NCBI GenBank assembly: GCA_011033025.1
Contig: WFMF01000208.1
Span: 234,877 to 298,876, forward strand
Length of the DNA: 64,000 nt
From: Beroe forskalii
Lineage: Eukaryota > Ctenophora > Nuda > Beroida > Beroidae
Reading direction: 5' to 3'
Part shown: positions 23,442 to 34,889 of the stretch, piece after piece
How the letters are laid out: every line of letters starts with the position of its first letter
Numbering within the stretch: the first letter of the stretch is position 1
Made by a program: the position numbers and the translations under genes
The notes under the pieces: model-generated
What the model saw: only the letters and a program-made list of their open reading frames with translations
Database searches by the model: none
What the model was told of the DNA's origin: nothing

Positions 23442-25353
23442 TAGGGTTTCCAACTGATAATATCGCGACAAAATTATCGGCAATAATTGGGCCAAAATCA
23501 GTTATCCATTATCGGCGATAATTTTTTGCCGATAAACCGATAAAATTTAATATTTTCAAAACCATAATATTTAACTCAAATAAATTGGTACCAGTCAATT
23601 TCACGGTTTACCAGCTTATTTCAAAGCAACGTGCCAGTTTGTATAACAATTCGTAGCATTTCTTTTGGCTATGTGTCTCATGATAATGATTATATTGTCA
23701 AAACAAAATTCGCCCAAGCTTAGTTTAATTTCTAAATTTTTTCCGAGCTCTTTTAAAGTTTTAAGCGTTTGAACTTTGACCTTCGCTTCACATTCTACTC
23801 CAAGTCTTCTTTGATTAGTTGATTTATTCAATTTGTATTTAACATGTCAAGCCACAGCATATGGCAGTTCTTTACAAAAAAGGGGCAGGAAGTGGTCTGC
23901 AACCAGTGTACCGTTGCCACATGTAGAGTTGTACACTTGACGGAAACCGTCGAATACTTCGCACGTTTGCCACATGTTCTGTTCATCCTCCCCCATCAGT
24001 ACGAAGTCTTACTCTGCTGCAACTTCGAAGAGCAGTTATTCTAGTTTGTGGAATCATCTCAAAGCAAAGTACAGTATTGATCGCCCACAGGCCGTGATGT
24101 TAGAGTCTAAAGCAAAGCGGCCAAAAACCCAGCAAAAGTTAATCGTATCATATGCTGAGAAAAAAATGCCAAGAAGAAATGTATGCTGCCCTTGCAGCTG
24201 TTGAAAGATTACCTTTCAACCAGATAGCAACGAGCATGTTTCATTAATAAGAATGCTATGAGGGAAAAGAAGTTCCTAGCAAACAGCTCGCCGACCACCA
24301 TATGCATAAATTAAACAAGAATTGCGCCTGCCAGCACAATCTAGTTGGCCGTTGTTCCAGTATGCTAGTATGCAGGCGCTTAATTTCCCTCTCCAATGTG
24401 CTTGATGGTTGATTTAACGCGCAAATGCACGTGGGCGAATGATGCGTCCGGATGCACGTGACAAATTCTATGCGCGCATTTATTACAATTCTTAGAACTC
24501 TTTTGTTATGCGTTACATTTTCTTTGCTGTTGATATCAAGCCATTGCTCATTATGGTTCTTGTTGCATTCCACATCCTAATTTGTATGATTTCAAGAGGT
24601 CAATAATCATAAAATGATGGGCAGGTTCTGCAACTGACAAATATTGTGGATTTGTATATTTTACGGTATGGACCAATCAATCATCATCATGATTCAGAGT
24701 CGAACTTAAATCATGAATTCATCGTCTGTTAGATCTCAAGCTGAAAATGTGAAAAAGACAAATGTCTCAAAGTCCAATCAAAATAATGAAAATCGACAAA
24801 TATGTTGAATTCACTATTTTATCGTGAAAAGGTTTATGAAATTATCAATATACCTGAAATTTTTGAAAAAATTATTTCCAGAATGACCTGAGCATTGAAC
24901 CCAATTTATGCATGTCTGCTAGCCGCAGTGTACAGTTCAACTCGATGCCCCTACATCAAAACTTCAAAAAACTCCGACTTGACTGATATTATAAAGGAGC
25001 ACTTGCTTGATGGGTATGACGAATTACCACCACATTATGACGAATTACCCCCACAACATGACGAATTACCCCCACTTTTATTTTCCGGGCACTTTTCAGA
25101 TTTGACAGTACGGGTAAAGGTAGTATACACTATACACAAATTCTCTCATAATCCTCCACACCACGTCCATTACTAACCCTCTTCAATGCCTTTTTGTAAA
25201 ACAAAAAGGCGATTTGGAGAGGGAAAAATTGAAATAAATTGACGTCTAAAATTGAATTAAATTTATCGCCGATAATTATCAGTATCGCTGATAATTCACA
25301 GAAAGATATTGATTATCGCCGTTAAGAATTTGCTACAGATAATGGAAATCCTA
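23442..25353 (+). mobile_element. hAT-type DNA transposon, degraded
   Basis: The ends are TAGGGTTTCC and, inverted, TAGGATTTCC. They are flanked by a perfect 8-bp target duplication CTTCGCAG (23434-23441 and 25354-25361). Eight-base duplications and YARNG-type ends are characteristic of hAT elements. Just inside both ends are GCCGATAA-rich inverted motifs. A BED-finger relic lies within (23844-24204). The rest shows no intact transposase, so the copy cannot move by itself. Confidence 0.85.
23844..24204 (+). pseudogene. Remnant of hAT transposase N-terminus (BED zinc finger)
   Basis: One frame reads SIWQFFTKKGQEVVCNQC, the first half of a BED finger (aromatic residues followed by CxxC). After a frame change at about 23970-24030 another frame gives SLWNHLKAKY, the second half with its histidine, followed by SKAKRPKTQQKLIVSYAEKK, like the linker after the finger in ZBED/hAT proteins. 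BED fingers bind DNA at transposon ends. The frame break and absence of a downstream catalytic RNase-H-like domain mark it as dead. Confidence 0.7.
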
Positions 25354-25361
25354 CTTCGCAG

Positions 25362-25650
25362 GGCATCGCCATTCTATTTAGACCAAATATTAATAATTTT
25401 ACTTTTTACAAGTTTCACCGTATGAACAGAGTTACACAGTGGTCATTCCTTCGAAGTGATTGAGTTGTTGAGTTACTTTTTGATTGAACTTCTGCTCATC
25501 CTCCTTTTTCCTTTCTCAAAGTTTTTCTCAAACTTCTAACGCATGAGGAAAGGCCAATACAGGGTTGGTAATAAGTCGGCAGTCGGCACCCCCTTCTGTT
25601 GCCAAAACCATAAAATTTGGTAACAATTCCTTTGGTACAGTTTTACTTTG
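25362..25650. other. Unique AT-rich spacer
   Basis: Between the hAT element and the next inverted-repeat structure I see no gene, repeat or structured signal. Confidence 0.5.
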
Positions 25651-25654
25651 ATCC

Positions 25655-27850
25655 ATTGGGGGGAATGAAGCCCAAAAAAACCAAGCCCCACCCTACTTTT
25701 CCGATTCTTGGGCTAGGTTTTTTTAGGTTTTTTTGGGTTACATTTTAGTAATTTCTAGCACCTTTCCAAACAATTTTTAGGTTAAAATTCGATTGTTTTA
25801 TGATGTCTACTATGTGACTGTAGATCCACAGGAGCTTGGTATGTAGCTTGAACGACCTATAATTGTGTAATTTATTGAATATAATTGAATATTTTCACTC
25901 ATCTAACCATTCTGAAATTGGTCCCATTATTCAAAATTCACGTTCATGACTGTTTTGTTAATTTTCAAGAAGACATTTTATTATTGTTGGGATGTTATTA
26001 ATACTGAAATTCCTCTGTTATTAAGACACTTGTAGAGTTTTTTAACAAGTATATAAGATGATTTCCAATAGGCACCTTTACTTTTTCCTATAGGTTTTCA
26101 ACTGCATTCTTAGGTTCTCACCTCTAAGTGACTCCAAATAGTAATCAGTCAAGTAAAAGCATCCATTTATATATTAGAGCTGATCCTGGGTCCCTGAGTA
26201 AACCCCGAGTGACCCGTCGTGGGTCTCTCAGGGGTGTCCCCTTGTCCTTACTGACCCCTAGTTGACCCCTAGTTGACTTCCTAGGCTGATCCCCCAGTCA
26301 GTTGTCACTGGTCACCCTCGACTGACTCACTGTTTTAACACTATTTATGACTGTTTTCGAATAAATTTTACAACTTAAACTGGATTCTGACCTCTTGTAA
26401 ACATTGACTGACGCTACCTGGCACCTCACACTTATCACTTTAGTGACGAACTTTTATTAATGCTTTAATGGTTTGATGTTGACATTTGAACAGCTTCAAT
26501 TAAAGTTTAATGACCCATAAAAAGACCCATTGATAAAGCGCACACAGAAAGGCCCAATAAGTTAATAAGATCATATTATATGTATAGCTTTTTGTTGATC
26601 CTTGGCCTAGAAATAAAATGAACAGTCAATAGTCCTATGCTGAGAGGGGTTCTGAGGTTATTAAGGTGAGTTCAAAGGATTCCGGCTTCCGCAGAGAAAA
26701 TTTAATGAAGGTATTCACTAACGTCTAACACCAATCCTAACACTAACTAAGTAACTATGGCCATAACTGTTAATCTTCAGAGCATGTTTGGGACCCCAGT
26801 CCCTTATACTGAAGCTAACCTGGGAAATATCCTTCACTCCTTAGTGTGGAGTCTGGAGGGTATGTTAATCAAGGGTGAAACTGCACTTGGCAAACCCTTG
26901 CCAACCCCAGAGGAAATTTGACTGACCTTTTCCTGATACCTATTTGATATTTCACTGACCCCTAGCAAGAAGTTAAAAACCTGAGTGACCTTCTCGCCTC
27001 TTCTGACTGCAATAGTAGTCCCTTTATGACCATTGGCTGACTTCGTGCTGAACCTTGGCTGTCCCTTAATAACAACTGAATGAGTGATTATCTGATGTCT
27101 TGATTGTCCTCACTCAACTTCTTCCTCAAAAGCCTTTTATCCCATAGTAGCATGGCGACCCATTGATTAACCTTGTTTAACTCCTGGCTCCTTCTGACCA
27201 TTACCTGATATTGGACATAAGTGACTGGCCCCCTGGCGACCCTTGGCTATCCTTTGACATGGTGACTTTTCCAGTGCAAAACACCTTGTTAATCTCAAAT
27301 GACACTGGTGTGAACTTTATCAGCCATGAGCAAACCAGTGAGCCCTGAGAAACCCCCTGGTTCACTTGGCAGTTTGCAGGGCCCCTTTGTCCTTATTTCA
27401 GTACTGAGTCGCTTCCTGGCCTGGTGATTCAAATCTGACCACTATTAACTTATTAACCCCCTGCTGATCCATGCTGGCTGACCCTCGGCAACTCTTGAGC
27501 AGTGCTTCGCTGATAGTTCACCAAAACAATGCCTTGACGTACTGATTATGTCATATAAAACACCATAAACCACTCAAAACATCGATAAAAACTGCCGAAT
27601 ATTGTTTGAAACTATAGTGATATCAATAACAACACATGAATATCATCAACAATCCATATTGGCATGAAAAAGTCAAAATTTTTGAAAAAATCTAACCCAA
27701 AAAAAAACAAAAAATACCAAAAGAAACCAAAAAATACCAAAAAAAACCTAAAAATACCAAAAAAAAACAAGACCCACCCTACTTTTCCGATTCTTGGGCT
27801 AGGTTTTTTTTTTTTTTTTTTGGTTTTTTGGGCTTCATCCCCCCTCCATT
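25655..27850. repeat. 2.2-kb segment with inverted ends and a shared 43-bp block
   Basis: The left end has GGGGGGAATGAAGCCCAAAA and the right end the inverse GGGCTTCATCCCCCC. Next to each lies the same direct block including CACCCTACTTTTCCGATTCT, then TGGGCTAGGTTTTTT (25690-25727 and 27773-27812). The interior (26180-27500) is rich in TGACCCC-like words, such as CTAGTTGACCCCTAGTTGAC. No coding content is supported. It may be a non-autonomous element; no target duplication was identified. Confidence 0.5.
27664..27830. repeat. Low-complexity A/T tracts (AAAAATACCAAAAAA type)
   Basis: Seven or so units of CCAAAAAATACCAAAAAAA, then an 18-base T run. Open frames on both strands (lysine-rich or phenylalanine-rich) are composition artefacts. 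Confidence 0.85.
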
Positions 27851-27859
27851 CCAATTGGA

Positions 27860-28290
27860 TTTGATTATGAAAAATGATTCTCAATGATGAAGGAGCACTT
27901 TTTAAAAGTGATCAAATTTAGGTGAAAAGCACTTTTTGTATTGGTGTTGTGAAACCCACTGTGGGGCTGGCAATGTGCCACAATATAATATCAATAATAC
28001 ACTGTACAAGTTTTAACAATCCATCAAAAACATAAACTCATAAAGCACTCATGGTATTGCATATTTAGGAGTTCATCTTTATGTCGTGTAAAAACATATG
28101 AAAGATCATATAATTTATTGCAAATCAAAAACAATACGGATAAAAACTGTCAAACATAAATCTTCTTAAAACTCGATGAACTATGATTTGTTTCATTCTG
28201 CAAAGACAAAACGGTTCATATTACATTCATTTTATTATCATGGCATCATAATTTGTAATAAAATAGATATTGAATATTAATCATGCCATT
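27860..28290. other. AT-rich spacer, nothing identified
   Basis: I see no coding region, repeat or hairpin that stands out. Confidence 0.5.
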
Positions 28291-28294
28291 ACAC

Positions 28295-28660
28295 ACTTTT
28301 TCGAGCTAGTGGGGGCCAAGGCCCCCCCCCTAATTTTTTCTAGGGGGGGGCCTTTTGAAAACTACAGGGGGCCAAAATTTACAAAGGCAAATTTTCATTT
28401 CTCATGGCCATAATTTTTACTATTTTGCTTAAAAATAGTACTAAAATAATGTTTTATTCATTGATTTTACTCTGAAAAAGGGTGAATTTCAGGTATATTT
28501 CTGTCTAATGAACTAAATTTTGACCTCCATTCTATGCTCAATTTTTTGAGAAAATCTTAGGTAGGGCCAAGGCCCCCCCTAAGATTTTTCTACAGGGGGC
28601 CTTTTGAAAACTAGGGGGGGCCTGGCCCCCCCTTAGGGGGGGCCGTGTAGTCCCATGATA
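28295..28660. repeat. G/C-homopolymer hairpin repeat, two copies
   Basis: Two copies (about 28310-28385 and 28563-28645) of GGGGCCAAGGCCCCCCC followed by a T-rich spacer, then GGGGGGGCCTTTTGAAAACTA. The G and C runs make strong hairpins. Run lengths differ between copies and could be unreliable. Confidence 0.8.
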
Positions 28661-28693
28661 TTAATACACTAATTAGGTACACGTCTTATTAGC

Positions 28694-29375
28694 ACTAGTC
28701 GGTTCCCGTCCTACGGACGGCGAATGATGGCAGCCGCATGAGCTAACGGCCACATGTCCCTTACAGTGATTTGACCGTGCGAGTTTGGAGGGGAAATTCG
28801 AAACTTTAATTTCTGTGAAAAAAAAGCTTCCACGCCCCCCAACGGTAACCCAATATTGCCGACAATATTCTCAAAACCTTTACTCATCATAAGCAACTCC
28901 ATAGCGAAGGAATTTTGAAAAAATTCGAAACTTTGATTTTTGCGAAAAAGGGCGTGGCCTCCCACGCCCCTTAGGGTGACCCAATAATTCGGACAAAATT
29001 CTCATAAGCAACTCGAAGGCGAAGGTATTTTGAAAAAATTCGAAAGTTTAATTTTTGCGAAAAAAAGGGCGTGGCCTCCCACGCTCCTAAGAGTGACCCA
29101 ATTATTCGGACAAAATTCTCAAAATTTTCATTTATCATAAGCAACTCAATGGTTAAGGAATTTTGAAAAAATTCGAAAGTTTAATTTTTGCGAAAAAAGG
29201 GCGTGGCCCCCCACGCCCCTCAGGGCGACCCAATTATTCGGACAAAATTCTCAAAATTTTTATTCATCATAAGCAACTCAATGGCGAAGGAATTTTGAAA
29301 AAATTCGAAAGTTTAATTTTTGCGAAAAAAAGGGCGTGGCCCCCACGCCCCTCAGGGTGGCCGAAAAAATCTTTC
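28694..29375 (+). repeat. Direct repeat R1 with ~128-bp internal tandem units
   Basis: It starts ACTAGTCGGTTCCCGTCCTA and contains a short palindrome CGTCCTACGGACG. Then come four to five units of about 128 bp, each with GGAATTTTGAAAAAATTCGA, TTTTTGCGAAAAAAGGGCG, a CCCACGCCCCTCAGGGTGAC segment and TCATCATAAGCAACTC. The same block in the same orientation is at 36138-36820. No coding content. Confidence 0.9.
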
Positions 29376-29466
29376 ATAATTTATCTGATTCATTATAAAG
29401 TTTTTGCAACACGATGAAAAATTAAAAAAGAATTTCGTTGCCTACTTGAAAACGAATCGCCAGCCA

Positions 29467-29469
<3 letters not shown>

Positions 29470-29497
<28 letters not shown>

Positions 29498-29705
29498 ACT
29501 AATATCAGGGCGCTGGCAAGCGCACGCAGCCACGTTATGGGTTCTCCGGACGAGGGCATCTCCGAACGATCAGCACCCCCGCCTGAAGGGCGGGGGTGCT
29601 GCCATCGGCCCGAAGGGCCGGGACTGCTGGCCAGACACAGTAAAAAGACCAGGAGTACCAGCACGAAGTGCTGAAAGTCGTAGCGGGACCAATTTTCAAG
29701 TCTTG
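29470..29705. repeat. (AAAT)n and three consecutive short hairpins
   Basis: After an AAAT run (29469-29498) come three perfect stem-loops in about 100 bp: 29571-29601 (13-bp stem, CAGCACCCCCGCC, loop TGAAG), 29606-29620 (CGGCCC, loop GAA) and 29659-29673 (CAGCAC, loop GAA). All have a GAA-containing loop. The flanks carry GGGCGCTGGCAA and, inverted, TTGCCAGCGCCC (29507-29518 and 29715-29726), so the group is itself enclosed by an inverted repeat. Confidence 0.8.
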
Positions 29706-30079
29706 AAAAATGAGTTTGCCAGCGCCCAATATATAAAAATTCAGTGATTTGCGAAAATCGCGATTTTCGAGTCGCGTTCTAGACACGTTAACGAGCTCTG
29801 TTGGACAGTTGTAGTCCATGGTATGAAGAACAATCCCTGAAAATTTCATGAAAATCGACAGCACCGTTTTTTCATAATAAATTATCAAAAAAATCCCATT
29901 TTGCCGAAAATTAGTGTTATGGACGGTACGACTCCTCCTCCTCCGACGACTACTACCACAAAACGGGAAAACACTTCAAGGGAGAACCATAAAAGATAGA
30001 ACCGTAATCTAAACGGCATATGAAACTTTAGAATAAGGTGCGTGCACTAGGGCATGTTAAAAATATTTTTGCCAAATCC

Positions 30080-31070
30080 TTAATTGGATAATTGACCAAT
30101 TAAAGTAATTATCGCTTATAACTCAGAAGGTATTGATGATAGCGACTTTATTCCAACGGTATCATTAACTTGAGCCAAAATAACGTTATATGCGTTTAAT
30201 TTGCGTACCGGTTCTCAACCGCCTAATGAGATAATTGACCAATTAAAGTAATTATCGCGTATAACTCAAAAAGTAAAAATGATAGGGACTTAAATCAAAC
30301 AGTATCATTAACAAGAGCCAAAATAGCGTTTTATGCGTTTAATTTGCGTACCGGTTCTCAACCGCCTAATGACATAATTGACCAATTAAAGTAATTATCG
30401 TGTATAACTCGAAAAGTAAAAATGATAGCGACTCAATTCTAACGGCATCATTTACAAGAGCCAAAATTACGCTTTTTACGTTTATCTTGAGTGCCGGTTC
30501 TCAACTGCCTAATGAGATAATTGACCAATTAAAGTAATTATCGTGTATAACTCGAAAAGTAAAAATGATAGCGACTTAATTCCAACGGTATCATTTACAA
30601 GAGCCAAAATTACACTTTATACTTTTATCTTGAGTGCCGGTTCACAGCCGCTTAATGACATAATTGGCCAATTAAAGTAATTATCGTGTATAACTCGAAA
30701 AGTAAAAATGATAGCGACTTAATTCTAACGGCATCATTTACAAGAGCCAAAATTACGCTTTTTACGTTGATCTTGAGTGCCGGTTCTCAACTGCCTAATG
30801 AGATAATTGACCAATTAAAGTAATTATCGTGTATAACTCGAAAAGTAAAAATGATAGCAACTTAATTCCACCGGTATCATTTACAAGAGCCAAAATGACA
30901 CTTTATACGTTTATCTTGAGTGCCGGTTCTCAACCGCCTAATGAGATAATTAACCAATTAAAGTAATTATCGTGTATAACTCGAAAAGTAAAAATGATAA
31001 CCAGAGCCAAAATCACGTTTTACACATTAATTTGAGTACAGGTTGTCTACCGCTTAATTGAATAATTGAC
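30080..31070 (+). repeat. ~145-bp tandem repeat, about seven units
   Basis: Each unit has GATAATTGACCAATTAAAGT, AATTATCGTGTATAACTCGA, AAAGTAAAAATGATAGCGAC, AAGAGCCAAAAT and GAGTGCCGGTTCTCAACCG. Units are 85-97 percent similar by eye. No coding content. Confidence 0.9.
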
Positions 31071-31082
31071 TGATTAAATAGT

Positions 31083-32040
31083 AAGGGCTATACCAAACAT
31101 GGGTGTGAAATAAATCTTAATCTGGGTTTGAGGGTTGGATCCGATGGCATATAGGTCAAATATATACCAAAAAAAAAGTTTCAAAAATTTTCGATGCGGA
31201 AACCCATTTTTGGGCCACGCCCATTTTGAGCAGTGGCCAAAAAATGAATCAACGATATCTCAGCTTCTATTTGAGGAAAAGTTATAAATGACCACTCTAA
31301 CTGACGTAGAATTGGCGGTTTTACTAGGGTAGAACATGGTTGTAAGGTTCTATCTCATCCCGTTCCTGAGATTATCCCAGATTTGGCCATTTTGGCTGTC
31401 CGTCAGGCCCAATTTGGGCATATGGGCAGCTTATGAGATGGAGAACATCAGAACCATGTGACTCGACTAGAAATGATCAGTTTATGAGGGTAGAGCATGG
31501 TTTCAAAGCTCTATCTCAATCCGCTCCCGAGATAATCCCCAATTTGGCCATTTTGGCTGTCCATGAAGCCCAATTTGGGCGTTTCGACAGCTAATGATAT
31601 GGAGACCGCCAGAACCATGTAACTCGACTGGAAATGGCCGGTTTATGAGGGTAGAGCATGTTTTTAAGGATCACTCTCAACCCGTTCCCGAGATAATCCC
31701 CAATATGGCCATTTTGGCTATCCATGAGGCCCATTTTGGGCATTTGGACAGTTTATGAGATGGAGAACATCAGAACCATGTAACTCGACCGGAAATGATC
31801 GGTTTATGAGGGTAGAGCATGTTTTTAAGGCTCTATCTCAACCTGTTCTCGAGATAATCCCCAATATGGCCATTTTGGTTGTCCATGAGGCCCATCCTGG
31901 GCATTTGGACAGCTTATGAGATGGAGAACATCAGAACCATGTAACCCGACGGAAAATGATCGGTTTATGAGGGAGGATCGTGTTTTTAAGGCTCTATCTC
32001 AACCCGTTCCCTAGATAATTCCTAAATTTTAGATTTTGGC
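31083..32040 (+). repeat. Left half of 4.9-kb palindrome, ~165-bp units
   Basis: A unique 200-bp lead (containing GGGTTGGATCCGATGGCATA and a TTTCAAAAATTTTCGATGCG segment) is followed by about four and a half units of roughly 165 bp with GAGGGTAGAGCATG, CTCTATCTCAACCCGTTCCC, GATAATCCCCAAT, GGCCATTTTGGCTGTCCATG and CAGCTTATGAGATGGAGAAC. The whole block is inverted at 34890-35995. Confidence 0.92.
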
Positions 32041-32329
32041 GGATCTATGGCTCAATTGGTGCACTCAGCTGAGGTACTCGATGTTATGATCAAGAGATAA
32101 TCGGTATGTGGTGTAGAAGATTCTAGATCCCAAGTACTCCGAGGGATCCTGCACTGTGGTTAATGCTTTAATGGTGGCTCCAAGACTCGTGATCCGATGA
32201 ACTCTGAAGTTTTAACAGGTGTTATTGAGGTGAGTATATAATGAGTTTCTCAATTTCAGATAATCTCAACATTTTCGGCGCATTGTTATCTCAATATAGC
32301 CGAATCAGCTTTTGTAACAAATTATAGAA

Positions 32330-32440
32330 CCCTCTGACGTTTTCATGCGGGCCTATGATGTATAGACACTTGCCTGATCGGGTCCATATTGGTTTAGACC
32401 CCCAGTGGCATAATTTTTTAAAGTGGCTGGGAATGGGAAT
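32330..32440. repeat. Inner inverted segment of the 31-36 kb palindrome
   Basis: Positions 32353-32420 (ATAGACAC, GATCGGGTCC, TTTAGACCCCCAGTGGCATA) appear inverted or rearranged at 34310-34445, so the palindrome extends inward of the tandem units although the central SINE region is not symmetric. Confidence 0.65.
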
Positions 32441-32448
32441 TTGGTCGT

Positions 32449-32840
32449 AAATTGGCTTTTTTGACCAATTACTTTCACTGCGATCCCAGTATCAGAAATT
32501 TTTGCTCGGGAACATAGCATAACCTTCAATGTGTTCAGTAAGTTCGAAACACACAATAAAATAAGATTTTTCGATAATTTTCAAAAAGTGCGCCAGCGGG
32601 GTGGAACTCGGGACAACTGCGTGCTACGCAGGAGGTATAACCATTGCGCCACCACCAGATGGTGTGGAAATAATTTTACACTATTTATTCATAACTCATC
32701 AAGCTATGTGTGATATGACTCTTCAAACCATTTCAGGAATCTTTTACGCAAGATAAAGTGTATTGAGTGTGTGAGAGTGTGTTTTAAGCAGCCTGGGAGC
32801 AAAAGTCATGAATCATGTCATGTACAGTGTGTTCAAAATC
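32449..32840 (-). mobile_element. tRNA-derived SINE-like repeat, copy 1
   Basis: On the minus strand the segment about 32665-32590 has a perfect RNA polymerase III A-box, TGGCGCAATGG, and a B-box-like GAGTTCCACCC 30-40 bp later, in a tRNA-like arrangement around GCGTAGCACGCA. The entire 390-bp unit recurs at 33001-33400. This is the layout of a tRNA-derived SINE; the cloverleaf is degraded and it is not a working tRNA gene. Confidence 0.6.
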
Positions 32841-33000
32841 TATTTAGTATGATGAGCAGATGAGCTCCTTCCTTGCTTTAAACCCAAGTCCGACAGAGGC
32901 TTAAGCAGCGAGGCGTTTGGTGGATAGGTCTGTTGCCACAGCTTTTCTATTTAGCTCCGGTTTTGGATGTAGGCAGTGGAGGAGGCAGGGATTGCCAAAT

Positions 33001-33410
33001 ATTGGCTTTTTGACCTATTAGTGTCACTGGGATCCCAGTATCAGAAATTTTTGCTCGGGAACATTGCATAACCTTCAATGTGTTCAGTAAGTTCAAAACA
33101 CGCAATAAAATAAGATTTTTCGATAATTTTCAAAAAGTGCGCCAGCGGGGTTGGAACTCGGGACAACTCTGTGCTACGCAGGAGGTATAACCATTGCGCC
33201 ACCACCAGATGGTGTGGAAATAATTTTACACTATTTATTCATAACTCATCAAGCTATGTGTGATATGACTCTTCAAACCATTTCAGGAATCTTTTACGCA
33301 GAATAAAGTGTATTGAGTGTGTGAGAGTGTGTGAGAGTGTGTTTTAAGCAGCCTGGGAGCAAAAGTCATGAATCATGGCATGTACAAGGTGTTCAAAATC
33401 TATCTAGTAT
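33001..33410 (-). mobile_element. tRNA-derived SINE-like repeat, copy 2
   Basis: Direct copy of 32449-32840 (shared TATCAGAAATTTTTGCTCGG and CATTGCGCCACCACCAGATG). The B-box version here is GAGTTCCAACCCC. The two copies are in the same orientation with about 160 bp between them; a tandem duplication is more likely than two insertions because the flanking non-tRNA sequence is duplicated too. Confidence 0.6.
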
Positions 33411-33800
33411 GAAGAATCATATTACACAATGTATTGCACACTATCTGCCACTCTAAATCTGTATTCTGTCATCCATAGTACTTTAAACCATGCTAAAGAT
33501 TTGGTAAACCATGAAAGCGTTTATTTAAAGTTCTTAGTAAGCAGGGTCTTCGACCCATGGCAAAAAACCTTTTCCATTTCCTTGAACTGCCCAAATTTTA
33601 GACTGGCATATTAAAAAAAAGTCACAAAAAGATCGCAAAAATAGTCTGCCCACACCTTCCAAATCGTTAAAACAGCCGGGAAGTTTATCATATGTCGGGA
33701 TTTTTAGGAATCTGTAGATTCCCCAAACCAGCCACTACATTCCCCAACCAGCCGGCTGGGCTGGGAATTTAATGGCTGGTTCGGGAAGCGCGGCGTTCCG

Positions 33801-34110
33801 TGGCCAGGTAGCGCAGTGGTTTAGGGTGTCGTGCTTTCAATCGAGAGGTTGGTGGTTCGATTCCCGGCCTTGCCTATCGTGCTAAGGGTGAGAACTCTCA
33901 CCTAAGCAGCCACACGGTTCACTCAGCCGAGCGTACTGGAAACTGTACGGGAGGGTTAAATGAGGAGCTGCCCATTGCAGCGAAGTCTCGGGCGACGAAA
34001 GTATGGATTACATTCCTTAACCGTCACTGGCTTGATTACACTTGAATCCCTCGATTCCTGTCATTGGCTGTTACAGCTGTTGGAATAGAAGTAAAACCAT
34101 CTAAATAAAA
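33801..34110 (+). mobile_element. tRNA-derived SINE with intact A and B boxes
   Basis: TAGCGCAGTGG (A box, 33808-33818) and GGTTCGATTCC (B box, about 33855) match the polymerase III internal promoter consensus exactly, with tRNA-like spacing. The segment continues with an unrelated body (AACTCTCACCTAAGCAGCC, GGGAGGGTTAAATGAGGAGC) and an A/T-rich end. This tRNA head plus unrelated body is the SINE signature. Confidence 0.8.
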
Positions 34111-34889
34111 TTAGAAATTGGCGCAAAAGGCTGCTCCTTTATAAAATCATTTTTTTCGAAGTCGATGAGACACAGTGCCCGGCGTAAAATCGAACAGCCA
34201 CTGTAGTGAAAAAAATATTTAATTCAATTTTCCGTGAATTTGGCTTTTTGAGTCCGATTTCACAGATTCTGTCCCAAAATTTGGCTGGGCTTGCCATTCC
34301 CTCATTCCCTACGTATTATGCCACTGGGTTTAGACCCTCGCCCTACGGGCTCGGGCCAAAACCGGATAAATCCCTCGGGCTTATGCCCTAGGGCAGTATC
34401 CCAAAATGGACCCGATAGGCGCGTGTCTATGTATTTTATAGACACGTGTCATACAGGCATAGGAAGACGTCAGTAAAGATTCAGTACTATGCAATAGATA
34501 TATATCTCTGTGAATATAAAGTATTTAATGATGGACTTGATAATTATATATCGTGTGAATCACACAATAGAGAAGGATATCCTCCGTCATACTGTAAATG
34601 AAATTGAACTCATTAAAAAGGATGCCATACCCAAAGGGACTCATTGCAGGTGGAAACGAAAATCGCAAAATGTTGTTGTTTCCATAGCTTGAAGAACCCT
34701 TTTGTTTTGTGTCTTCTTCAACTGTATACTTCGATAACAGTAACATGTTTATTTTGATATCATGCTGATCTGTATCTTATTTTATGTTTCATGCCAATTG
34801 TATCAAATTGATAAATAAACATTTCTGTGCAGTAAATATTTATTTTTTTGGTAAGATTTTTAAACTGAATGCCTCAAGAGCAAGCAATA

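Noticed and set aside
24895-25176. 93-codon frame with three YDELPP-like repeats
   Set aside because: It lies in the decayed hAT element, has no domain, and the repeat is a 24-bp DNA triplication.
27612-27884. Lysine- or phenylalanine-rich short proteins
   Set aside because: Composition artefacts of A/T tracts.
33801-33875. Functional tRNA gene
   Set aside because: A and B boxes are good, but the acceptor stem does not close and the sequence continues into a SINE body.
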